From Acidobacteriota bacterium (GTDB lineage: Bacteria; Acidobacteriota; Blastocatellia; RBC074): a stretch of DNA of 7,439 nucleotides. Below the pieces are notes generated by a model. That model ran no database searches, was not told the origin of the DNA, and saw only the letters and a program-made list of their open reading frames with translations. The stretch lies in NCBI GenBank assembly GCA_013140935.1, contig JABFSD010000632.1:1-7439 (forward strand), in the 5' to 3' direction. A program made the position numbers and the translations under genes. Positions 1-6,666 of the stretch are shown here, in pieces. Each line of letters begins with the position of its first letter. Positions within the stretch are counted from its first letter, which is position 1.

Positions 1-1087
1 GACGAATGGCGCGCGGCGAGACGGGTTTCCATACGCTGCGCGAACCGCCCAGTTCAGGCAGAAAGAGCGGCAGCAATTTTTCGTATTCATCACGCCTGAC
101 CAACGGCAGCAATACGTCACGGCCTTGCCGGTTAGAATGGCCTTCGCGTTGATTGCCTGACACGTCGGCGCTGATCGCGGCGAAGCCGAACCAGCGGCGG
201 ATGAAGCTCTCTTCGATTTTCAGCACTTGAATGCGGCGGCGCGGCAGGTTGCTGCTGCGCCGTGTGAACAATCCATAACGCCGCTGCAAGTCGTCGCCCT
301 GCCGCGTCAGCGTAAAGCCGTAAAACAATACGACCGAACCCACCATCGAAAAAACCATGCCGATCAACAACAACGCGATCAGCCCCGCTACGCCCAACCA
401 CAACGAAGCCGCTACGCCCTGTGTTAGCAAACCCGTCACCGTTTCTTCCACCAGCGAACGCAACCGCAAGCGCAAGGCGCGCGGCAATACATCATCGGTG
501 AATTGCCAGATTGCGCCCACGATCACGAGCGCAGATACCAGATGATTCGAAGTGAGGCCGGCGATGGCGAGTTCGCGCAAGCTGAGGCGGCGAACTAATA
601 CGGCTTCCGGCGGTGCCACGGCTGGCGTTGCATTCGTGGCGGCTTGTGCGCCGCGATTGAAGATGGCTTGGCGCAAGCGTTCGGCTTCAGCGCGCGACAG
701 CACCGATAACGTAGCCTCTGCGCCCTGCCCGCTCGCGGTTTCGATTTGCGCATCCACGACGTTAAAGAGGCGATGCAAGAGGTGCTGTTCGATTCTGATT
801 TCCTGTACGCGCGCCAGCGGGATGTGGCGCTCTGAACGTCCGAGCAAACCTTCTTTGGTGATGAGTTCGTTGTTTTCGATGCGATAGCTGAACGAAAAAT
901 AGCGGAAGGCGGCAAAGGCGACTGAACCCGCCAGCGAGAGCGTGCCCATTATGATGATTCCCCACCAGCGATTACCGAATGCGCCGAGCAACAACAGCGG
1001 CCAGATGCCGCGCACGCCTTGCCATACACCAAACACTAAGGTGAGCGGATGCAAACGTCCGGTAAAGATCGTCGTCTCAGGCGACAT
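1..1087 (-). CDS. YdbT-like bacterial PH-domain membrane protein (3' end outside window)
   Basis: Read on the minus strand from ATG at 1087-1085, the frame stays open to the window edge: 362 visible residues and no stop, so the C-terminus is missing. Order of parts: two membrane segments (about residues 23-37 and 43-61); a first PH-like domain (about 63-142, with RIENNELITKEG and IPLARVQEIRIEQ, the hallmark pattern of bPH2/DUF304); an Ala/Pro-rich linker (147-162); LRELAIAGLTSNH (170-182), typical of the YdbT family; membrane segments at about 183-200 and 225-258; and a second PH-like domain (about 254-342, with LPRRRIQVLKIEESFIRRWFGF). YdbT of Bacillus is close to 490 residues with three such domains, so a third probably lies off the window. 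The start overlaps the stop of the upstream YdbS-like gene by 11 bp, which suggests translational coupling. In Bacillus, YdbS/YdbT were linked to tolerance of a bacteriocin; the role here is unknown. The family call is strong, the function is not known. Confidence 0.88.
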   Translation of the reverse strand, partial: MSPETTIFTGRLHPLTLVFGVWQGVRGIWPLLLLGAFGNRWWGIIIMGTLSLAGSVAFAAFRYFSFSYRIENNELITKEGLLGRSERHIPLARVQEIRIEQHLLHRLFNVVDAQIETASGQGAEATLSVLSRAEAERLRQAIFNRGAQAATNATPAVAPPEAVLVRRLSLRELAIAGLTSNHLVSALVIVGAIWQFTDDVLPRALRLRLRSLVEETVTGLLTQGVAASLWLGVAGLIALLLIGMVFSMVGSVVLFYGFTLTRQGDDLQRRYGLFTRRSSNLPRRRIQVLKIEESFIRRWFGFAAISADVSGNQREGHSNRQGRDVLLPLVRRDEYEKLLPLFLPELGGSRSVWKPVSPRAIR

Positions 1088-1610
1088 CTTGACCTCCGAG
1101 TTCGACCAGCCAGTTGCGCAACTGTTCGGCGTAAGCAGCGTCCAGTCCCGGAATCGTCAAGCTCGCGTTTTGCGTACCCGCCGTATGCAGGATCAGCGAA
1201 GCCAGTCCGAAACGCCGCGCCAGCGGGCCGCTTTCGAGATCAATGTGTTGCAAACGCGAGAGCGGCAACAGCCGCGTATGTTTGAACCAGATGCCGCTGC
1301 GGGTTTCGAGCACACGGCCATCAATGCGCCATGACCAGGCTTGATAGGCGCGCGTCGGATACCAGACGACCCACGCCAGCGTGAGCAATACCAAGGCGAC
1401 CCAACCCGATAACAAGGGCAAGGCCCAGCCGACGCGAAACCAACTCAACGCCAGCACGACGACCAAAGCGCTCAGCCAAAAGATGCCGTAACCCAACGCA
1501 TCGCCACAGCGCCAGAGTTGCATCACGCGCCGATCTAACGGAAAGAAGGGGGAAGGATTTTGATTCGGTGGCGCCAAGACCAGCGCCTGTTGCGTAGCTT
1601 CTTCTGCCAT
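1077..1610 (-). CDS. YdbS-like bacterial PH-domain membrane protein
   Basis: A 177-residue protein, close to the roughly 160 residues of Bacillus YdbS. It has a hydrophilic N-terminus (1-35), two adjacent membrane helices (about 39-58 and 62-83) and a single C-terminal bPH2 (DUF304) domain (about 91-171). The family signature is plain: WRIDGRVLETRSGIW, then LPLSRLQHIDLESGPLARRF and LILHTAG. I chose ATG 1610-1608 because AGGAGG lies upstream at 1628-1623. The frame stays open to an ATG at 1730, but that would add 40 residues rich in Arg and Cys that do not resemble the family and have no ribosome site. TGA at 1079-1077 overlaps the start of the YdbT-like gene, so the two are one operon and probably one membrane complex. 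Expression probably starts in the 1611-1886 gap. The biochemical role of these proteins is not established. Confidence 0.9.
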   Translation of the reverse strand: MAEEATQQALVLAPPNQNPSPFFPLDRRVMQLWRCGDALGYGIFWLSALVVVLALSWFRVGWALPLLSGWVALVLLTLAWVVWYPTRAYQAWSWRIDGRVLETRSGIWFKHTRLLPLSRLQHIDLESGPLARRFGLASLILHTAGTQNASLTIPGLDAAYAEQLRNWLVELGGQDVA

Positions 1611-1886
1611 TTGAATGAACGACCTCCTCGCGCGGCAGCATAGCACAGCACGTCGCATCAGCATTGCGCGCAACGAGGCACGTGGGTGTATGATGCGCGC
1701 GGCCTGTTCTTGCAATACACAGTCCATCAACTGCGCTACGGAATCGTCGTCAGCCGACTTTCCGAGTAAGCAGATTTCGTTGCCACCATTTTTCAGTAAG
1801 CTCCCTTGAGGTGACGGTGTTTGGGTGAATCATGTTCGCGCGGTTGCGCGGGCGACAACATAACCATTCGCATACGCTGAGAAGCC
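1611..1886. other. divergent intergenic region between PH operon and large membrane protein gene
   Basis: This 276-bp region separates two divergent genes and must hold both promoters. On the plus strand the best sigma-70-like pair I see is TTGAGG (1806-1811) and AATCAT (1828-1833), 16 nt apart, each 4 of 6 to consensus; this is weak. On the minus strand TTGCAA (1715-1710) is followed 17 nt later by only a poor -10. Short open frames that cross the region (for example 1615-1809 plus and 1750-1947 minus) have no ribosome site and no recognisable protein features. I see no operator palindrome, riboswitch or RNA gene. The actual start points cannot be fixed from sequence alone. Confidence 0.5.
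1623..1628 (-). promoter_or_regulatory. Shine-Dalgarno site of the YdbS-like gene
   Basis: The minus strand reads CGAGGAGGTC here, a full AGGAGG core. It is 12 nt from the chosen ATG at 1610, longer than the usual 5-9 nt, but no ATG, GTG or TTG in this frame lies nearer. It decides the start against the more distant ATG at 1730. Confidence 0.65.
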
Positions 1887-4800
1887 ATGAACATATCTGG
1901 GAACATTTCTGGGAAAAATTCCGGCCTGAACGTTTTCCTGATTCCACTCCTGACCGTGCTGGCGCTTTATTTTCCGCTAGCGAGCAGCTTGCAATCGCCT
2001 GCGACCAATGCGCCTGCGCCCGCTGCCGCTGCCAGCCCTACGCCGACGCCTGAGCCAATCAGTGGCGCGAACCTGATCGTATCGGGCAACGTCGCGCGTC
2101 AGCTTTGCCGTTTTTTCGGACTGCCCGACCAATGCGATTTGCGTCCGCGCGCGGGGTCTATCGCCAGTGAATATGACATCGAATTTATGATCGTCGCCTT
2201 GCCTGATCCGCGCGATTCGCGGTTCAACTATTTATTTGACCGCAACCTCGATGCGATTCAGCGCGCGGTCGAGACTGCAGGTTACGTGTTGGATCGTTTC
2301 GATTTCCCCTGGCAGGAACGCGGCGATGACAAGGTAACAGACAACAAAACCGATGCCGCGAAAACGCCGCGTTACCTGCGCGAGCCGGGCGTAGTGCTGT
2401 TCCGCGACAGCGACAATCGCGCAGACGAAACCAACGCGGCGCACAGCGGAAAAAATAAATTGTTGGCGCTGTTGCTCGTCGGTGAAACGCCGACCGCCGG
2501 GGTGAATCAAACGACGCTGACCAGCGCGCTCGAACAAGTCGCGCAACTCTCAGGCTGGCGCGGCAAAGCCAATGCGACTGCCGCGCTGCGCGCCGTGCGT
2601 TTGATGGCACCGCTGTTTTCCGGTTCGCAGGATTCGCTGGAAATCGCTTTGCAAAACTGGCTGGCTTCGTTTGCGACCTCACCGCCACACTTCGACATTA
2701 TTTCGGGCAGCGCCATGGCGGTTGACGGAAATAAATTCCGCCGCCACGTCAGAGACCCTTTGCGCCAGCGCGGCGTCAATCAACCTGACTTTTATTCGAC
2801 CGTTATCCCCAGCCATTTCGCTACGGAAGCGCTCATCCATTATCTCGAACTCAACGATGCGGAGGCCGCTGACAAAATCGCGCTCTTGACCGAAGGCAAT
2901 ACGACCTTTGGTCAGGCCGTGCGCGAAAACCGCAAGCAGGATGTGAACGACAAGTCAGTGCAATCAGATAAAGTTTTGAAGCTGCCTTTTCCCTTGCACA
3001 TTTCGCAATTGCGCAATGCTTCTGAAAAAGCCCGGTCGAATCAAACGGGGGCTCCGTTTGAGATGCGCGACATTCGGCGTCCGCTCTTGCCGCTGTTGAT
3101 GGAAGACACGCGCGAAACCAAAGACGTAGTGCCGCTGTTCTCGCAACTCGAAACCGCTTCGGCGGAACTCGTGCTGTCAAACCTGTTGACCGAAATCAAT
3201 CGCGAGCGCATTCGTTATGTCGGCATCGTCGCCTCTGATGTAAAAGACATTCTCTTTCTCGTCAGCGAAATTCGCCGCCATTGCCCGAACACGGTGCCGT
3301 TTACCTTCGTCGCCGATTTGCTTTACCTGCGTCCCGAAATCAACCCAGACTTGCGCGGCACGTTGATCGCGACGACTTATCCGCTGTTCGTACAAAACCA
3401 ATTGTGGACGACGCCCTTTCCCGGCCAGCCGGGCGTCGCCGTCAAAAACGACCGCATTCAATTTCCGTCGCACATTTCGCAAGGCGCTTATAACGCTACG
3501 CTGGCGTTGCTCGACAAACCCGGCTTGATGCGCGAATACGGCTCGCCTTTCGATATTCATTTCGACAACCAAACCGCCAAGCGCAAACCGGCGTTGTGGA
3601 TCAGCATCGTCGGCACGAACAACCTCTGGCCGTTGCGCGTCATGGAATATCGCGGCGATTATGCTTTCGCGGCTCCGGCGGCGGCGGCGGCGCGGCCTCA
3701 ACAGCTTTCGATCAATTTGCGCGGCGGCTTCGATTCCAAACTCACGATGTCGGTGTTGTTGTTGCTGATGCTCTCAAGCAGCCTGATTTCATTGGTCGTG
3801 CTGGCCGAACTCATCCGCGCCAAAGGCGAAGAGCGCGAGTGGCCGCATAAATTGCCGCACTTTTTTCAACGCCTCATCAGCCTGGTTGATCGCAGTTGGT
3901 TCGGCGAAGTTTTCGGCGATCCGGCGTTCAAACACACCTACAAACTCGAACGGCGCGTTTATCTGTTCGTCGCCTGTTATTGCCTGTTGGCGATGTGCAT
4001 GTTGATCTTGTGGGTCGCCGTGTTGCCTTCGTGGGTGGCGCAAGAGAGTTGGCTGCATGCGATGTTACCCGCGCGACTCGATAACCCTGCGATGCTGCCG
4101 GTGAAGTGGGAATTTTCGAATCGCTGGATGCGCGTCGTTTTCACGCTGCTGCCCGCCATCGCTTATGTGCCGACCATCTGGCTGTGGGGCAGCATTTGTG
4201 ATTGGACGGCCTGGCGCATCCGACACGCGCAAGCGCCTGATGCGCCGCCTGATGCGCTGAACGCTCAAGCCGCGCCGCGTCGTCCGTTGCGCATTTCGCA
4301 TAAGTTCGGCGTCACCATTGGCGTAATCACGACCTTGCTTTCGCTGACCGCCGGATATGCCTATTTGCTGATCCGCGAACCTTATGAACACCTTTTCTTT
4401 TTTCTCAGAGCGGGCGATTTCACCAGCGGCATCTCGCCACTCGTGCCCTTGCTGCTAGTAGGCATGGCTACGTTCCTTTGGGCCTTTTGCGAATTACGCC
4501 GTTTGATGTTGCTCGAACGTTTATACAATCCCGATAAAGAAAGGCCACAGGAAACCGCTCAGAAAGAAACGACTCAGGCCCCGCCGCATTACCTGAACTT
4601 CGAACACGAAAGCACACGCTCTTTCGCCGGTCTCAGCGCGTTGGAAGAAAATCTTGCCAACCTTTTCAGACGTTCCATCCTGGGGTTGCCTGCCGCACCG
4701 CTCGTGATGGCGGGCTTGCTGATTCCGTGCGGCTATCTTTGGCTGCGCGTTATTCCTTCGATTGAAGGCCCCACGTTCGACCGGCTCTTCGGGCTGTTTT

Positions 4801-5690
4801 TCGTTGTCGTCTCGCTGTTGATGAGCTTGAATTTTCTGCGCTTCGTTTATGTCTGGATCGTGTTGCGACGACTCTTGCGGCGACTGGCGCATCATCCGCT
4901 GTTTGCGCATCCGCTGAGTGAAGGCGTCAAAGAACGTTTCGCCGGTTTGCCGAAACTCAACATCACCGCGCCCGCGCCCAATCACGCGCCGCTGTCGTTT
5001 TCGATTCAACAGGCCGGACGGCTTTATCAAACGCTGAAAGACCCCGCGCCGGAATTTACGGCTTCGCTCTTTGCCGCCGAAAGCAATTTGCAATGCGCGC
5101 TCAAGTCCAAAGCCCAAGGCCACTGGCGCGCCGCGCTCGCCGACCGTTGCGCCGCGCAATCTGAAATGGCCGAAGTCTCAAAACTCGTCGCACAAATGCT
5201 CGAACCGCGCTGGCGACTGTTGCATTCGCCACCCGTCGCCACTGAAGCCGCTCCCTCAGAAAAAGAACCGCCCGACTGGGTGCGCGAAGCCGAACTCTAT
5301 CTTGCCAGTTGCGTCGCCAGTTTTTTGCATCAGGCGCTGGCACACCTGCAAAACCTCGCGCTGTTCGTCACGCCCGGCATGATTCTCTTGCTGATGGCAA
5401 TCACGTCTTATCCCTTTCAACCGCGCGAATTGTTTTTGCTGTTCGGCTGGATGCTGATCGTCACCATCGTCGCCGTCACCTTGTTCATCTTCACGCAAAT
5501 GTCGCGCGACAAAGTGTTGAGCGAACTCTCAGGCACTGCGCCCGATCAAGTGAATTGGAATCGTGATTTTCTCTATCGGCTGACGTTGCATGGCTTGCTG
5601 CCCATTCTGGCCTTGCTGGGCGCGCAATTCCCCGAAGTGTTTCGCCAGTTGTTCACCTGGCTTTCAGCGCTGCAAGGCGGGGGGCGCTGA
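1887..5690 (+). CDS. large multi-pass membrane protein with extracytoplasmic receptor-like domain, unnamed family
   Basis: A 1267-residue protein; I do not recognise a named family. ATG 1887 is the earliest possible start because an in-frame TGA sits at 1878-1880; the ribosome site is weak (GAGAAG, 2 nt from ATG). A hydrophilic NISG-repeat leader (2-13) precedes a signal anchor (15-35) and an Ala/Pro/Thr linker (38-57). Residues about 60-615 should be extracytoplasmic. This part has alternating hydrophobic strand-like pieces (DIEFMIVALPDP at 97-108, LLALLLVGE at 192-200, FDIISGS at 269-275, RYVGIVASD at 443-451) and RIQFPSHISQGAYNATLALL near 525, which remind me of type I periplasmic-binding/receptor-ligand domains; this is inference. 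Ten more helices follow at about 619-640, 690-713, 750-771, 809-829, 849-868, 936-955, 967-993, 1157-1174, 1183-1203 and 1234-1250. Basic residues flank the predicted cytoplasmic sides (RRLMLLER after helix 6, RRLLRRL after helix 8), giving N-in topology with a cytoplasmic segment at 994-1156. No kinase, nucleotidase, ATPase or protease motif was seen. Stops are tandem (TGATGA). A ligand-responsive membrane receptor or transporter-like role is a guess. Confidence 0.85.
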   Translation: MNISGNISGKNSGLNVFLIPLLTVLALYFPLASSLQSPATNAPAPAAAASPTPTPEPISGANLIVSGNVARQLCRFFGLPDQCDLRPRAGSIASEYDIEFMIVALPDPRDSRFNYLFDRNLDAIQRAVETAGYVLDRFDFPWQERGDDKVTDNKTDAAKTPRYLREPGVVLFRDSDNRADETNAAHSGKNKLLALLLVGETPTAGVNQTTLTSALEQVAQLSGWRGKANATAALRAVRLMAPLFSGSQDSLEIALQNWLASFATSPPHFDIISGSAMAVDGNKFRRHVRDPLRQRGVNQPDFYSTVIPSHFATEALIHYLELNDAEAADKIALLTEGNTTFGQAVRENRKQDVNDKSVQSDKVLKLPFPLHISQLRNASEKARSNQTGAPFEMRDIRRPLLPLLMEDTRETKDVVPLFSQLETASAELVLSNLLTEINRERIRYVGIVASDVKDILFLVSEIRRHCPNTVPFTFVADLLYLRPEINPDLRGTLIATTYPLFVQNQLWTTPFPGQPGVAVKNDRIQFPSHISQGAYNATLALLDKPGLMREYGSPFDIHFDNQTAKRKPALWISIVGTNNLWPLRVMEYRGDYAFAAPAAAAARPQQLSINLRGGFDSKLTMSVLLLLMLSSSLISLVVLAELIRAKGEEREWPHKLPHFFQRLISLVDRSWFGEVFGDPAFKHTYKLERRVYLFVACYCLLAMCMLILWVAVLPSWVAQESWLHAMLPARLDNPAMLPVKWEFSNRWMRVVFTLLPAIAYVPTIWLWGSICDWTAWRIRHAQAPDAPPDALNAQAAPRRPLRISHKFGVTIGVITTLLSLTAGYAYLLIREPYEHLFFFLRAGDFTSGISPLVPLLLVGMATFLWAFCELRRLMLLERLYNPDKERPQETAQKETTQAPPHYLNFEHESTRSFAGLSALEENLANLFRRSILGLPAAPLVMAGLLIPCGYLWLRVIPSIEGPTFDRLFGLFFVVVSLLMSLNFLRFVYVWIVLRRLLRRLAHHPLFAHPLSEGVKERFAGLPKLNITAPAPNHAPLSFSIQQAGRLYQTLKDPAPEFTASLFAAESNLQCALKSKAQGHWRAALADRCAAQSEMAEVSKLVAQMLEPRWRLLHSPPVATEAAPSEKEPPDWVREAELYLASCVASFLHQALAHLQNLALFVTPGMILLLMAITSYPFQPRELFLLFGWMLIVTIVAVTLFIFTQMSRDKVLSELSGTAPDQVNWNRDFLYRLTLHGLLPILALLGAQFPEVFRQLFTWLSALQGGGR
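1890..1913 (+). repeat. two-copy 12-bp tandem repeat at the 5' end of the large gene
   Basis: AACATATCTGGG (1890-1901) is followed directly by AACATTTCTGGG (1902-1913), 11 of 12 identical, encoding NISG twice. A diverged third unit (1914-1925, encoding KNSG) follows. It sits right after the start codon and before the membrane anchor. Confidence 0.75.
3678..3692 (+). repeat. GCG trinucleotide run encoding poly-Ala
   Basis: Five consecutive GCG codons encode Ala 598-602 within an AAPAAAAA stretch (595-602). It lies shortly before the second membrane helix, so it reads as a flexible linker between the extracytoplasmic domain and the membrane. Perfect trinucleotide runs like this can change length by slippage, without breaking the frame. 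Confidence 0.7.
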
Positions 5691-5693
5691 TGA

Positions 5694-5810
5694 CGTGGCG
5701 CAGGCTTCAGCCTGTGAGACGTTGTGTGGACTTTAGTCCGCACGACATTGCAATTGTGATGCGCGGACTAAAGTCCACGATACGGGTCACAGGCTGAAGC
5801 CTGCGCCACG
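5694..5810. repeat. 117-bp nested palindromic intergenic element
   Basis: The outer arms 5694-5717 and 5787-5810 are perfect 24-bp inverted repeats. The inner arms 5726-5741 and 5763-5778 are perfect 16-bp inverted repeats. Both pairs share the same centre (5752), with a partly paired 8+8 nt bulge between them and a 21-nt loop. Each arm also holds a small palindrome of its own: CAGGCTTCAGCCTG (5701-5714) in the outer arm and GGACTTTAGTCC (5728-5739) in the inner arm. The element starts 3 nt after the stop of the large gene and ends 1 nt before the stop of the convergent permease gene. Transcribed from either side it gives a very stable hairpin that could stop or protect both messages, but there is no T-tract, so it is not a standard intrinsic terminator. 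The architecture resembles dispersed REP/MITE-like elements; copies elsewhere in the genome cannot be seen here. Confidence 0.88.
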
Positions 5811-5811
5811 C

Positions 5812-6660
5812 TTATTCCGAACCGTAACGCACTTCCATCTGGCGAATGCGAATGCTCGCCAGCACCAACACCAGCGCCGTGAAAATCAACAGGCTCGGTA
5901 TCGAAATCCACGCAGGCGTGCTTTCCGTCACAGTAGCGAACGGACCTTCGGGCACAGGCACCGGCGCGAGCGTGTGCAGGTAATGAATGATGCTGATTTT
6001 TTTTAGCACGGGCGGCAGCAGAAAGTTGAGCCATTCCCAACCGTAAACGAATAAGCCCGGAAAAATCGGATTGCGAAAGAAAAGCCCGATCACCAGAAAC
6101 ATCGCGCCGTATCCGAAGCAGGCCAGCACCGACAACAAAACGTAAGTGACGGCTTGTCCCAGTTTGCCGCTGGCGAAAAGGTTGTCGAGATAACCGCGTG
6201 CCGAATAGAAAAACAACAACGAGACGAGTGTTGACGCACCGAATAAAATCACGCTCGCCAGCAAGCCTGAAAGATATTTACCCAAGACCAAGACTTCGCG
6301 GCGCACCGGCGCGAGAAAGTAATAGTGCAACGATTTGTCTACGATCTCGCCGCGAAAGAGATTCATAAACACCCACGCGCAACCGAAAAACACCACCGTG
6401 CGCAAGATCAACCCTTCAAACAGATTGGCGAAGATCACGTCCGACTCAGAGCCGCGCCGAATGTCGCGCGCCGTTTCGGGATATAACGCCAGCGCCGCGA
6501 ACATGGCTACGGGCACGGCGGCGAGCAGGTACATCAACAGTGCGCGCTTGCCCCAAAAGTTTTTGCGAAACTCCAGGCGCAAGATGGCGCTGATTTGCCT
6601 GAGCCATAACGCTGCATCGTTTGATTGAGCGAGCGGTTTGATTGCTTGAGCGATTTCCAT
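5812..6660 (-). CDS. ABC-2 type transporter permease
   Basis: A 282-residue inner-membrane subunit of an ABC-2 exporter, a normal length for the family. The hydrophilic N-terminus (1-39) contains the [12 protein letters not shown] lead-in (28-39) seen before the first helix in this family. About six helices follow: 40-60, 82-102, 130-152, 168-194, 198-215 and 252-270. The stretch [20 protein letters not shown] (103-122) followed by VLGKYLSG is the conserved cytoplasmic segment of these permeases, normally contacting the ATPase. The start at 6660-6658 lies 6 bp after the ATPase stop, without a clear Shine-Dalgarno, so translation is probably coupled. TAA at 5814-5812 abuts the nested palindrome. 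A T8 run (5997-6004; A8 in the message) lies in codons 219-222. Substrate unknown; an unusually Pro-rich piece (APVPVPEGP, 232-240) sits in the last external loop. Confidence 0.92.
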   Translation of the reverse strand: MEIAQAIKPLAQSNDAALWLRQISAILRLEFRKNFWGKRALLMYLLAAVPVAMFAALALYPETARDIRRGSESDVIFANLFEGLILRTVVFFGCAWVFMNLFRGEIVDKSLHYYFLAPVRREVLVLGKYLSGLLASVILFGASTLVSLLFFYSARGYLDNLFASGKLGQAVTYVLLSVLACFGYGAMFLVIGLFFRNPIFPGLFVYGWEWLNFLLPPVLKKISIIHYLHTLAPVPVPEGPFATVTESTPAWISIPSLLIFTALVLVLASIRIRQMEVRYGSE

Positions 6661-6666
6661 AATGGG

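Noticed and set aside
1611..1730. 40-residue N-terminal extension of the YdbS-like protein from ATG 1730
   Set aside because: The extension is basic and Cys-rich, unlike the family, and the AGGAGG at 1628-1623 supports the later start.
1806..1833. TTGAGG-16-AATCAT as promoter of the large gene
   Set aside because: Only 4 of 6 matches in each box and a short spacer; listed as a possibility in the intergenic entry but not called as a promoter.
2224..2688. 154-residue open frame on the minus strand
   Set aside because: Antisense to the large gene, Arg/Ala-rich, no ribosome site.
3420..3433. CCCGGC-CA-GCCGGG palindrome
   Set aside because: Inside the coding sequence and explained by the codons for PGQPG; no sign of regulatory use.
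3177..3701. 174-residue open frame on the minus strand
   Set aside because: Antisense shadow of the extracytoplasmic domain of the large gene; very Arg-rich with no coherent protein features.
4521..5159. 212-residue open frame on the minus strand
   Set aside because: Lies wholly inside the large plus-strand gene, is Arg/Gln-rich low-complexity as expected of an antisense frame, and shows no domain or ribosome site.
5691..5811. Classical intrinsic terminator in the convergent gap
   Set aside because: The hairpin is strong but neither strand has a T-tract after it, so it is called as a repeat element with a possible termination role only.
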